This document shows, one piece after another, positions 24,028 through 29,353 of a stretch of DNA of 29,353 nucleotides. The stretch's first letter is position 1; every line of letters begins with the position of its first letter. The DNA is from Microcaldota archaeon (GTDB lineage: Archaea > Micrarchaeota > Micrarchaeia > Anstonellales > Anstonellaceae): the NCBI GenBank assembly GCA_021813025.1, contig JAKAME010000008.1, forward strand, positions 1-29,353. The letters run 5' to 3'. Under the pieces are notes generated by a model. The model was given only the letters and a program-made list of their open reading frames with translations, was not told the DNA's origin and ran no database searches. A program made the translations under genes and the position numbers.

Positions 24028-25026
24028 ATGGCAAAGAGAGCTGACGCGGAAATGGTGATGGAGATGGTGGAGAAGCCCGAGAAGAAGGCCAAGGTCTTGG
24101 AGGACCTACCGGGCATCGGCGAAATCACGGCCGAGAAATTGAGAAGGGCAGGCTATCTTGATTTCGAAAAAATAGCGGCAGCCTCCCCCCATGAGTTGGA
24201 CGAAATTGCGGAGATAGGGGTAGAGACTGCGAAGAAAGCCATTTCTGCCGCACGCGACGCGCTGGAAATGGGCTACGAAACCGCAGATGCCATTTTGGAG
24301 CGCAGAAAAACGGTTTCGCGCATAGCCACAGGCTCCAAAGAGCTGGACGCCCTGATTGGAGGCGGCGTGGAAACCATGGCAATTACCGAGGCTTTCGGCA
24401 AGTTTTCCTCAGGCAAATCGCAGCTGGGCTTCCAGCTGGCCGTGAACGTGCAAAAGCCGGCGCACGAGGGCGGATTGGGCGAGGACTCGCAGGTGCTGTT
24501 CATAGACACGGAAAGCACTTTTCGGCCCGAGCGCATAGTGCAGATGGCTGATGCCAACGGCATGGACGCTGCCAAGGTGCTCAAAAACATCCACGTGGCC
24601 AAGGCCATCAACTCAGACCACCAGATGATATTGGTTGACAAGGCTGACGAGATGGTGAGGGCCAACAACATCAAGCTGATTGTGGTGGACTCGATGACAA
24701 GCCACTTCCGCTCGGACTATGTGGGGAGAGGGGCGCTTGGGGAGAGGCAGCAGAAGCTCAACAAGCACGTGCATGCCCTGCAAAGGCTCGCAGACCAGTA
24801 CAACCTGGTGATTTACATCACAAATCAGGTGATGGACAAGCCAGACATAATGTTCGGGGACCCCACTGTGCCCATTGGAGGGCATGTGCTGGCGCACGCC
24901 GCAACGTACAGGCTCTACTTCCGCAAGGGCAAGGAGGAGAAGAGGATTGCGCGCCTTGTGGATTCGCCGTCAATGCCTGAGGGCGAGTGCGTGTTCAAGG
25001 TTACGCCGAAGGGAGTGGCGGACTGA
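24028..25026 (+). CDS. radA: DNA repair and recombination protein RadA
   Basis: A 332-aa archaeal RecA/Rad51 recombinase that forms ATP-dependent filaments on single-stranded DNA for strand exchange. An N-terminal helix-hairpin-helix domain (DLPGIGEITAEKLRRAGY and ELDEIAEIGVETAKKAI, residues 25-75) precedes the ATPase core. Walker A is GKFSSGKS at 124-131, where most RadA proteins have GEFGSGKT; the invariant GKS/T remains. Walker B is LIVVDS at 217-222, followed by TSHFRSDYVGRG. The length is normal. GGTGAT lies 5 nt before the ATG. T-rich sequence follows the stop. Confidence 0.95.
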   Translation: MAKRADAEMVMEMVEKPEKKAKVLEDLPGIGEITAEKLRRAGYLDFEKIAAASPHELDEIAEIGVETAKKAISAARDALEMGYETADAILERRKTVSRIATGSKELDALIGGGVETMAITEAFGKFSSGKSQLGFQLAVNVQKPAHEGGLGEDSQVLFIDTESTFRPERIVQMADANGMDAAKVLKNIHVAKAINSDHQMILVDKADEMVRANNIKLIVVDSMTSHFRSDYVGRGALGERQQKLNKHVHALQRLADQYNLVIYITNQVMDKPDIMFGDPTVPIGGHVLAHAATYRLYFRKGKEEKRIARLVDSPSMPEGECVFKVTPKGVAD

Positions 25027-25056
25027 ATTTTCTTTTATTTTTTCAAATTTTTTAAA
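25027..25056 (+). terminator. T-rich terminator after radA
   Basis: Three oligo-T runs directly after the stop codon match archaeal intrinsic termination, which needs T-tracts without a hairpin. The same AT-rich stretch probably provides the TATA of the next gene. Confidence 0.5.
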
Positions 25057-25065
25057 GGTGGGAGA

Positions 25066-25251
25066 ATGACTGACTACTTCGCACAAGTGCAACAAAGTGT
25101 CGAATATATGCTTGTCGAGCCAGTTCGGCTGTTCGTAATTTGCGGAGTCATTGTTCTAGCAAGTCTCTTCTTCGTTTTTGTAATTCTTCCAATACTTATT
25201 CAATTCCTCGAGGCTATCTTACCGAAGGGAAACGGTCGAAGCTTCGGCTAA
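25066..25251 (+). CDS. Small single-pass membrane protein
   Basis: A 61-aa protein with one long hydrophobic segment (VRLFVICGVIVLASLFFVFV, then ILPILIQFL) and short polar ends. No family recognised. GGTGGGAG precedes the ATG. The gene lies between radA and mscL on the same strand with its own AT-rich upstream sequence. Codon use is less G+C-rich than in its neighbours. Small size lowers confidence, but start signals and a coherent membrane helix support it. Confidence 0.65.
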   Translation: MTDYFAQVQQSVEYMLVEPVRLFVICGVIVLASLFFVFVILPILIQFLEAILPKGNGRSFG

Positions 25252-25319
25252 TTTCCAATTTTTCAAAAAACAGGCAGCTTTTTATCCCCCGCACCCCAAC
25301 CCTGTTCAGAGGTGGCTGC

Positions 25320-25616
25320 ATGGGCTTCGTGGACGAATTCGTCGGATTTCTCAACAAGCACAAAGTCATCGGCCTCGCCATTGCCTTCATCATCGGCGGC
25401 GCGGCCACAAAGCTGGTAACAGCCATCGTGCAGGATATTGTCATGCCGGTAATAGGCGTGCTCATACCGGGCGGGGACTGGAGGCTGGCCACATTGCAGC
25501 TTGGGCCCGTGAAGCTCATGGTTGGCGATTTCGCCGGCGCGCTGATTGACTTCATCATCGTGGCTGCGGTGGTCTTCATGCTGGTCAAATATGTGGCAAA
25601 AGAGGACACCAAATAG
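25320..25616 (+). CDS. mscL: Large-conductance mechanosensitive channel MscL
   Basis: A 98-aa membrane channel that opens under membrane tension to release solutes. The family pattern is clear: an amphipathic N-terminus FVDEFVGFLNKHKVIGLAIA, the first transmembrane helix with IIGGAATKLVTAIVQDIVMP, a short periplasmic loop, and a second helix DFIIVAAVVFMLVKY. It is shorter than bacterial MscL at the C-terminus, as is common for archaeal forms. The ATG at 25320 follows GAGGTGG at the standard spacing; a TATA-like CTTTTTATC lies at about 25277-25285. Confidence 0.88.
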   Translation: MGFVDEFVGFLNKHKVIGLAIAFIIGGAATKLVTAIVQDIVMPVIGVLIPGGDWRLATLQLGPVKLMVGDFAGALIDFIIVAAVVFMLVKYVAKEDTK

Positions 25617-25649
25617 GGGAAGAAAGCCCCTGCCTCTCCTCGGAAGCAG

Positions 25650-25668
25650 TGCTCTCTTTTTTAATTTT
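25650..25668 (+). terminator. T-rich terminator after mscL
   Basis: CTCTTTTTTAATTTTCTC is an oligo-T stretch 35 nt after the mscL stop; it may double as the promoter AT-box for the next gene. Confidence 0.4.
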
Positions 25669-25712
25669 CTCATTCTTCCCCCAGCAGGCGAATACCAGAC
25701 AGGGTGATAGGC

Positions 25713-25931
25713 ATGGTAGCATTGGAATGCGAGAAGTGCAGGACAGACATCAACAGCTACAAGGAGCGCGTGCAGGTGCTGGACCCCATAGGGTTCACGC
25801 ACACGTTCTGCCGTGCCTGCGGCGAGGACTACCAGAAGAAAATCGAGGCATCGAACGCCTCCATAGCCGAGACTGGGAAGCTGGGCCACCTGAGCGGCGG
25901 CCTGCCGCGCGGAAGCAGCGTTCGGTTCTAG
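25713..25931 (+). CDS. Small zinc-ribbon protein
   Basis: A 72-aa protein with two CxxC pairs, CEKC (Cys6, Cys9) and CRAC (Cys33, Cys36), spaced as in a treble-clef or zinc-ribbon fold. The C-terminal third is Gly/Ser-rich and probably disordered. It is too short for an enzyme; a nucleic-acid- or protein-binding role is inferred. The ATG at 25713 follows GGTGAT with a 6-nt spacing; a GTG at 25704 lies inside that Shine-Dalgarno. Its stop overlaps the stop of the convergent small membrane protein gene. Confidence 0.7.
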   Translation: MVALECEKCRTDINSYKERVQVLDPIGFTHTFCRACGEDYQKKIEASNASIAETGKLGHLSGGLPRGSSVRF

Positions 25932-26110
25932 CCCCCTGTTTTTCCAAAGCGCGCGTCCATCCATCCTTTGAGGAATGGCACGTGCTCTGCGATTCCCCTC
26001 AGCGAAAAGCCTGCTGCTCCGCCAACGCAGGTCGGGCAGGGGCAGGCAAGTGAAGAAATTCCGAAGGCTGCGCCGGCTGCAAAAAAGGGCCACGAGAGGG
26101 GAAGGCGCAT
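25928..26110 (-). CDS. Small membrane protein with CPCPTC motif
   Basis: A 60-aa protein with a hydrophobic Gly/Ala-rich segment (WPFFAAGAAFGISSLACPCP) ending in CPCPTC, then VGGAAGFSLRGI. The Cys cluster might bind metal or be redox-active. It starts 5 nt after the stop of the Sec61-beta gene and is surely co-transcribed with it. No family recognised. Confidence 0.6.
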   Translation of the reverse strand: MRLPLSWPFFAAGAAFGISSLACPCPTCVGGAAGFSLRGIAEHVPFLKGWMDARFGKTGG

Positions 26111-26115
26111 GGGAA

Positions 26116-26292
26116 TCAGATGCCGTTTCTGTAGACCACGAAGTCAAGCACCTTGATGAGCACAATCAGCAGGATGGCTATCACCACCACCGCGCGGGGG
26201 CTGAACTTCCAGCCCATGGCGTTGGTGCCTGCCGAGACTCCGAAGATGCCGGCCTGCGAGGGCGGGGTGGAAACCGAAGTTTGCGATGCCAT
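26116..26292 (-). CDS. secG: Preprotein translocase subunit Sec61-beta (SecG/SecBeta)
   Basis: A 58-aa tail-anchored protein, the third subunit of the SecYE-beta protein-conducting channel. A polar N-terminus (MASQTSVSTPPSQAGIFG) leads to WKFSPRAVVVIAILLIVLIK, the characteristic Sec61-beta signature of K-[FL]-S-P-[KR]-x-V followed by a single C-terminal transmembrane helix, then VLDFVVYRNGI. The length is normal for the archaeal subunit. The ATG has a TATA box (GTTTTTAAT on the plus strand, 26314-26322) centred about 26 nt upstream, so the mRNA is probably leaderless. Confidence 0.88.
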   Translation of the reverse strand: MASQTSVSTPPSQAGIFGVSAGTNAMGWKFSPRAVVVIAILLIVLIKVLDFVVYRNGI

Positions 26293-26313
26293 GGCCCGAT
26301 GTTGGATGGCTGT

Positions 26314-26322
26314 GTTTTTAAT
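26314..26322 (-). promoter_or_regulatory. TATA box of the Sec61-beta gene
   Basis: Minus-strand ATTAAAAAC is centred about 26 nt from the ATG at 26292. Confidence 0.6.
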
Positions 26323-26325
26323 CCC

Positions 26326-26514
26326 TTATTGCGGGCGCGCTGCGGTTTGCACCAGCCTATAGACGGTCATGTGCGACACCCGAAACTCGCGCGCGAGCTG
26401 GCGCAGCGAGCAGGGAGTGGTCCACCAGATGCGCACGAGCTGCCGCTCGCTCTCGGCATCTAGGGCGTGGCGGTGGGATGAGGATTGGTTTGCAGATGGG
26501 CGGACCCTAAGCAT
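26326..26514 (-). CDS. Small helix-turn-helix DNA-binding protein
   Basis: A 62-aa protein whose C-terminal two-thirds form a helix-turn-helix: ERQLVRIWWTTP, then CSLRQLAREFRVSHMTVYRL, with the typical turn and recognition helix. It resembles resolvase/transposase-type HTH_7 or HTH_23 domains. It may be a small regulator or a recombinase fragment; no catalytic domain is present. It overlaps the upstream gene by 8 nt (ATGCTTAG), indicating translational coupling. Confidence 0.68.
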   Translation of the reverse strand: MLRVRPSANQSSSHRHALDAESERQLVRIWWTTPCSLRQLAREFRVSHMTVYRLVQTAARPQ

Positions 26515-26989
26515 AGCCGTTCACCTTCGCAAGCCCCGTCTGCTTCAGAAGCCCTTCCAGCTGCTGCAGGAGATGAAGGCGGGAGTATTCGCCCAAATCA
26601 TAGGCTGCGTCGTCGATGCCTATGGTGAGGGGCGAGAGAGCGGAAATGGCGAGGCCGGCATCCGTCATGGCGATGGCCAGCTCGCGCCGCAGCAGCCTGT
26701 ATTCCGATGCTGCGCTGTCAGGGAGCAGGCCGGCTGGCGAGGCGGATTTGGTTTCCTTTAGCAGAAGCTGCGCCTGCTCCAGAGCGGCGGACAAATCCCC
26801 GCCCTGCATCAGGGTGCGCATGCTGGAGAGCAGCATTGGGGCGAGGCTGCGCAGAGACATCTGCCTTGCTACAAAGCCTGAAATTATGACGGCGTTTGTA
26901 GAGAATCGGCCCTGCTCCTCCCTTTGGCCTGAAACGCCCCATATGGCTGTTTTGTCGGTTGGTTTGTTTTCTGTTGCAAGTGTTTTCAT
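26507..26989 (-). CDS. Unknown helical protein coupled to an HTH gene
   Basis: A 160-aa predicted helical protein of no recognised family. Central helices (LRSLAPMLLSSMRTLMQGGD, LSAALEQAQLLLKETKSA) and a C-terminal YSRLHLLQQLEGLLKQTG suggest a helical bundle. The ATG at 26989 is chosen because GGAGGT, the strongest Shine-Dalgarno in the window, lies 7 nt upstream; the ATG at 26995 is too close to it. It is the first gene of a two-gene unit with the HTH protein, so it could be a partner or regulator of that protein (inference). Confidence 0.7.
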   Translation of the reverse strand: MKTLATENKPTDKTAIWGVSGQREEQGRFSTNAVIISGFVARQMSLRSLAPMLLSSMRTLMQGGDLSAALEQAQLLLKETKSASPAGLLPDSAASEYRLLRRELAIAMTDAGLAISALSPLTIGIDDAAYDLGEYSRLHLLQQLEGLLKQTGLAKVNGYA

Positions 26990-27350
26990 GTTCATGACCT
27001 CCGAATCAATTTGATGATGACTCGCCGGCAGGCAGGAGCGGATGGAAAAAGCGCGCAAGCTGGGGCGAAAAATTGCGGCCCTTTCGTTTGCCGGCTAGGG
27101 GGCCGAAAAAATCAGCAGGGGAAACAGAACAGATGGCCGACAAGGGACTGGCTGGGGGAAGCGCGCGCGCACAGATACATCAGGCGTTGTGCTTTTCTCA
27201 TGGCCAATCACTGTTGCGAATTGAATTGCGCGGAGGGGAATATAAATGAGTGTCTCATCGTGCGGGCCGGGAAGGGATGGAAGTAGACAGAGAGGGGGAA
27301 TCAGGAGGAGCATGGAACTGAAGGGGGGCGGAGCCCCCCTGCGATTTTGT
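26990..27350. other. Intergenic stretch upstream of the helical protein gene
   Basis: No convincing gene is seen. An AT-rich AATATAAATGAG at about 27239-27249 could act as a TATA on either strand. The right end carries the GGGGGG/CCCCCC hairpin that follows RNase P RNA. Open frames here look like chance. Confidence 0.5.
27322..27339 (-). terminator. GGGGGG/CCCCCC hairpin downstream of RNase P RNA
   Basis: GGGGGGCGGAGCCCCCC is a perfect hairpin about 12 nt beyond the 3' side of RNase P helix P1. It may stop or stabilise the RNase P transcript and resembles the other G+C-rich palindromes in the window. Confidence 0.45.
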
Positions 27351-27669
27351 GGGAATGGCCGGCCGTAGTCTGCCTTTTGTTCTATACCCCGAGTCGGACT
27401 TGCGCCCTCCTCGTGTATCGCCAACCGATGGTTGGCGAGACCGCATTCGACTGAGCGGCGCGAAAGCGCCTTGCACGGCGCGCCTGATGCGGACCGGACC
27501 GTTTCAGCCAGACGCCGGCTCCTTCGCGCAAGCGCTCATCAGATGGCGAGCCGACGATGGTCCGTTTCTGTTCCCGGTCCCGTGCGATGAGGCACGAACA
27601 GGCTTGTTTGCCGTGGGCAGAACTTCCTCAAGGGTTGAAACCCCCGTGAGCGGCCCACCGGCCATTCCC
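27351..27669 (-). ncRNA. rnpB: RNase P RNA
   Basis: About 319 nt, the catalytic RNA that removes 5' leaders from pre-tRNA. The ends form a perfect 12-bp P1 helix: GGGAATGGCCGG at the 5' end (27669-27658) and CCGGCCATTCCC at the 3' end (27362-27351). The conserved CR-I block GAGGAAGTTCTGCCCAC is at 27629-27613. Its AGTTCTGCC pairs with GGCAGACT (27374-27367) to make helix P4 with the universally conserved bulged U. AACAGAA and ATAGAAC segments also fit. A TATA box at 27692-27700 is centred 26 nt from the 5' end. The size is normal for an archaeal type A RNA. Confidence 0.93.
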
Positions 27670-27691
27670 GTACTATTTGGGGCGGACGGGG

Positions 27692-27700
27692 CTTTTATAT
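27692..27700. promoter_or_regulatory. TATA box shared by RNase P RNA (minus) and tRNA-Met (plus)
   Basis: CTTTTATATG reads as a TATA box on both strands. The minus-strand distance gives an RNase P start near 27670. The plus-strand distance gives a tRNA transcript start near 27722, about 19 nt before the mature 5' end. Confidence 0.6.
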
Positions 27701-27740
27701 GCTTTGTCTGGGCATTGGAAAACCGCCAAGCTGGTTTTAT

Positions 27741-27875
27741 GCCATGGTAACTCAGCCTGGTTAGAGTGCCAGACTCATATGTTTGCCATGTGAGTGCGTG
27801 AGCGCCTTGCCGCGATGACGAAAAATGGCACACCGAGACATCTGGAAGCCGGGAGTCCAAATCTCCCCCATGGCA
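27741..27875 (+). tRNA. tRNA-Met (CAT), elongator, with intron
   Basis: Acceptor GCCATGG (27741-27747) pairs with CCATGGC (27868-27874), with discriminator A at 27875. The D-stem is ACTC/GAGT and the anticodon stem CCAGA/TCTGG. The loop after splicing is CTCATAA with anticodon CAT at 27776-27778. The T-stem is GGGAG/CTCCC. The GACTCATAATC context is the elongator, not the initiator, type. An intron of 60 nt (27780-27839) interrupts position 37/38. The exon-intron region forms a bulge-helix-bulge: CTC with GAG, an A-C mismatch as fourth pair, bulges TAT and ACA, and an inner stem TGCCAT/ATGGCA. CCA is not encoded. Confidence 0.93.
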
Positions 27876-27920
27876 CTAGAAAACGCGGCAATCAACGGCC
27901 CCGCTGGGCCGTTGGTGCCC

Positions 27921-27942
27921 CGAGGCCTCTGCGGAGGCCTCG
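27921..27942 (+). terminator. Perfect hairpin downstream of tRNA-Met
   Basis: CGAGGCCTC and GAGGCCTCG pair around a TGCG loop. With the next G/C hairpin it could end the tRNA transcript. Confidence 0.4.
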
Positions 27943-27943
27943 C

Positions 27944-28070
27944 GGGAGGGGGGTTTCTGACCCCCCTCCCCATTTTCCAAGCTCCTTTCTGACCCTCCCC
28001 CCGCTTCCTTGATTCCTGACCCCCACCCCCCCCTTGGTTTTCTGTCCCCTCCCCCCGCCACTTTTAGACC
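27944..28070. repeat. G/C hairpin and tandem C-tract repeats
   Basis: It opens with the 11-bp hairpin GGGAGGGGGGT/ACCCCCCTCCC (27944-27970). Four degenerate units follow with a period of about 27-31 nt, each with T(T/C)CTG(A/T)C followed by a run of C. The minus strand therefore has several runs of five or more G that could fold into quadruplexes. One unit, CTGACCCTCCCCCCGC, is repeated inverted in the glycogen synthase 5' element. No gene is seen in 27876-28170. Confidence 0.65.
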
Positions 28071-28170
28071 CCGTTTTCACGTCGGTTGGTTTATAAATGA
28101 TGGCCCGTGTTTGCGCTCGACGACACGGGAAGAGGGGGGCCAATTCTACGACGTGGAAGGCTGAACCAAA

Positions 28171-28217
28171 GGTTTAAATACAAGATAGGCGCCAAGTTTA
28201 GTATCAGCTTTTATACA
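28171..28217 (+). promoter_or_regulatory. Two TATA boxes upstream of tfb
   Basis: GGTTTAAATA at 28171-28180 and CTTTTATACA at about 28208-28217 are both good TATA boxes. They would start transcripts near 28202 and 28239, giving leaders of about 77 and 40 nt before the Shine-Dalgarno-dependent ATG at 28279. Confidence 0.5.
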
Positions 28218-28278
28218 TATCTCAAGCCTTGGCGGCCAGCGCCGCCCTTAGTTGGGATACTAATGCGAGGTAGATGTG

Positions 28279-29202
28279 ATGGAAAAACACGCCCGTTCGC
28301 TTGACAAATGCCCCGAGTGCGGCAACACCAACCTTACCCGCGACTACGAGAAAGGAGAAGTGGTGTGCACAAACTGCGGCCTGATTGTGGCCGAGAACAT
28401 CGAGGACCCCCGCCCGGAGTGGCGCGCCTTCGACTCCGAGCAGCGCGAAAAGCGCGCGCGCGGCGGAGCGCCAATCAAGTTCATGCGCCCCAACAAGGGG
28501 CTGGTCACCGAAATCGACCAGTACAACCGCGACATCCGCGGCGCGAAAATCTCGCCAAAGAAGCAGGCGCAGCTCTACCGCATGCGCAAATGGCACAAGC
28601 GCGCCAGCATTGCAACAAGCATGGAAAGAAACCTGGCGATTGCGCTGTCGGAATTGGACCGCATTGCATCCTATTTGGGCCTGCCGGAGAGCTTGCGCGA
28701 GTCTGCCGCCCTCCTCTACCGCAAGTGCATCAAAGCCGAACTAATCCGCGGAAGGCTGATTGAGTCTGTCGTGTCTGCTGTCATTTATGCAACCTGCAGG
28801 CTGCATGGAATTCCCCGCACGCTCGACGAAATCTCCCGTGTCTCAGGCATTGAGAAAAAGGAGATTGGCCGCGCTTACCGCTTTGTGCGGCGCGAGCTTG
28901 ATTTGGACGTGCCCCTCACCGACCCTGCGCAGTATGTGCCCAAATTCACGGCTGCGCTCAAATTGTCTGGGCAGGTGCAGGAGAAGGCCATTGCACTCTT
29001 GAAGAGGGCGATTCACAAGGGCCTGATTTCGGGCCGCGGACCGACCGGTGTCGCTGCCGCTGCGGTGTATATTGCCTCTGCCATGAACGGCGAGAGGCGC
29101 ACGCAGAAAGAGGTGGCTGACGTGGCGGGCGTGACCGAAGTCACGATAAGAAACAGGTACCGGGAACTGAAAAAGGAACTCGGACTGAAGGTCGCGCTCT
29201 AG
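28279..29202 (+). CDS. tfb: Transcription initiation factor TFB
   Basis: A 307-aa archaeal TFIIB homologue that binds the TBP-TATA complex and recruits RNA polymerase. The N-terminal zinc ribbon has CPECG and CTNCG (Cys11, Cys14, Cys30, Cys33). The conserved B-reader/linker follows (ENIEDPRPEWRAF). Two cyclin-fold repeats occupy about 105-200 and 205-305, the first with ESVVSAVIYATCRLHGIPRT and the second with GRGPTGVAAAAVYIAS and a C-terminal recognition helix VTEVTIRNRYRELKKEL. The ATG at 28279 has GAGGT 7 nt upstream; a GTG at 28276 directly precedes it. The length is normal. Confidence 0.95.
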   Translation: MEKHARSLDKCPECGNTNLTRDYEKGEVVCTNCGLIVAENIEDPRPEWRAFDSEQREKRARGGAPIKFMRPNKGLVTEIDQYNRDIRGAKISPKKQAQLYRMRKWHKRASIATSMERNLAIALSELDRIASYLGLPESLRESAALLYRKCIKAELIRGRLIESVVSAVIYATCRLHGIPRTLDEISRVSGIEKKEIGRAYRFVRRELDLDVPLTDPAQYVPKFTAALKLSGQVQEKAIALLKRAIHKGLISGRGPTGVAAAAVYIASAMNGERRTQKEVADVAGVTEVTIRNRYRELKKELGLKVAL

Positions 29203-29203
29203 G

Positions 29204-29241
29204 TTTTTTCTTTTAATTTTCCGATTTTTTCTTTTAATTTT
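29204..29241 (+). terminator. Duplicated T-rich terminator after tfb
   Basis: TTTTTTCTTTTAATTTT occurs twice in tandem, a typical archaeal oligo-T termination region. Confidence 0.6.
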
Positions 29242-29242
29242 T

Positions 29243-29282
29243 GGGCCGAGTACCCCGCTCTTCGAGCGGGGGTGAAGGCCCC
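29243..29282 (-). ncRNA. Hairpin resembling an IS200/IS605 right end (omega-RNA 3' end)
   Basis: CCCCGCTC/GAGCGGGG (29253-29260 with 29264-29271) is a perfect stem with a TTC loop, inside an outer GGGCC/GGCCC pairing. Hairpins of this type mark the 3' end of many archaeal TnpB elements. The assignment is from memory of such ends and depends on the neighbouring partial frame. Confidence 0.35.
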
Positions 29283-29296
29283 CCATTTTTCTACTT

Positions 29297-29353
29297 CTAA
29301 ATAGGAGAGTCTCCGGCAGTGGAAGCACTGCCCCACGAGAGGCAGTCTATTCC
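29297..29353 (-). CDS. Possible C-terminal end of a TnpB-type protein, cut by the window edge
   Basis: Minus-strand codons from the edge read GIDCLSWGSASTAGDSPI and TAG. Short C-terminal tails with this look follow the zinc-ribbon/RuvC part of IS605-family TnpB proteins, and the hairpin beyond the stop fits an element end. Only 18 residues are available, so this is tentative. The coding DNA also contains a perfect GGCAGTG/CACTGCC hairpin (29315-29332). Confidence 0.35.
   Translation of the reverse strand, partial: GIDCLSWGSASTAGDSPI

Noticed and set aside
27011..27286. 91-codon plus-strand frame
   Set aside because: Unlikely composition and no start signal beyond an ATG run next to another gene's Shine-Dalgarno.
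27349..27750. Plus-strand frame of 133 codons
   Set aside because: It is antisense to RNase P RNA, whose P1 and P4 helices are unambiguous.
28088..28165. Possible C/D box small RNA (TATA-like box, ATGATGG, later CTGA)
   Set aside because: Box C is imperfect and no convincing D'/C' pair is present; only a CCCGTGT/ACACGGG hairpin is certain.
1..29353. CRISPR array
   Set aside because: No regularly spaced direct repeats with unique spacers were seen; the C-tract repeats at 27944-28070 are degenerate and lack spacers.

Overview
The window is archaeal chromosomal DNA. The evidence is a RadA recombinase, a TFB general transcription factor, the Sec61-beta translocase subunit, an RNase P RNA with archaeal promoter architecture, a tRNA-Met interrupted at position 37/38 by a bulge-helix-bulge intron, and a class III (pilin-type) signal peptide protein. 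Many genes have a TATA box centred about 26 nt upstream of the start codon (leaderless); most others have a GGTGAT-type Shine-Dalgarno about 5 nt before the start. High G+C, small compact genes, an SDR-type threonine dehydrogenase and a GT3 glycogen synthase would fit a DPANN-type archaeon (Diapherotrites or Micrarchaeota, for example), but the lineage is inferred and not shown.

Layout. 1-2061: a partial S1C serine protease and a convergent transglutaminase-like lipoprotein. 2266-3853: a two-gene restriction-modification unit (beta-class methyltransferase overlapping a PmeII-like endonuclease) with a less G+C-rich look. 3873-7702: GT3 glycogen synthase, a divergent membrane-anchored protein and threonine dehydrogenase. 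7781-18267: an accessory block with an 1,811-aa protein, several unrecognised proteins and a degenerate VWA-like protein. 18305-23511: phosphohexomutase, class III signal peptide protein, an unknown helical protein, a Nudix hydrolase, a lipoprotein and a small unknown protein. 23731-26514: a housekeeping cluster with RadA, MscL, zinc-ribbon protein, Sec61-beta and small membrane and HTH proteins. 27351-27875: RNase P RNA and an intron-containing tRNA-Met, divergent from one TATA box. 27921-28070: G+C-rich hairpins and C-tract repeats. 28279-29202: TFB. The right edge may hold the 3' end of a TnpB-type (IS200/IS605) element.

The most unusual region is the accessory block. Four otherwise dissimilar genes (starts at 14270, 15113, 16381 minus and 18267 minus) share a near-identical start context and first codons, M-[LF]-V-F-Q-[EG], and a fifth (13477) has a variant. 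The same block carries two gene relics: a 66-nt piece of a phosphohexomutase homologue differing from the intact gene nearly only at synonymous positions, and a decayed copy of the C-terminus of the gene ending at 15652. This suggests a recombining, lineage-specific locus whose genes share either a sorting tag or an exchangeable 5' cassette.

Phosphohexomutase and glycogen synthase, 12 kb apart, probably supply and use sugar phosphates for glycogen. RNase P RNA and its tRNA substrate are transcribed from opposite sides of one promoter. A G+C-rich palindromic element related to the repeats near TFB sits in the 5' region of the glycogen synthase gene, between two diverged copies of its first codons.
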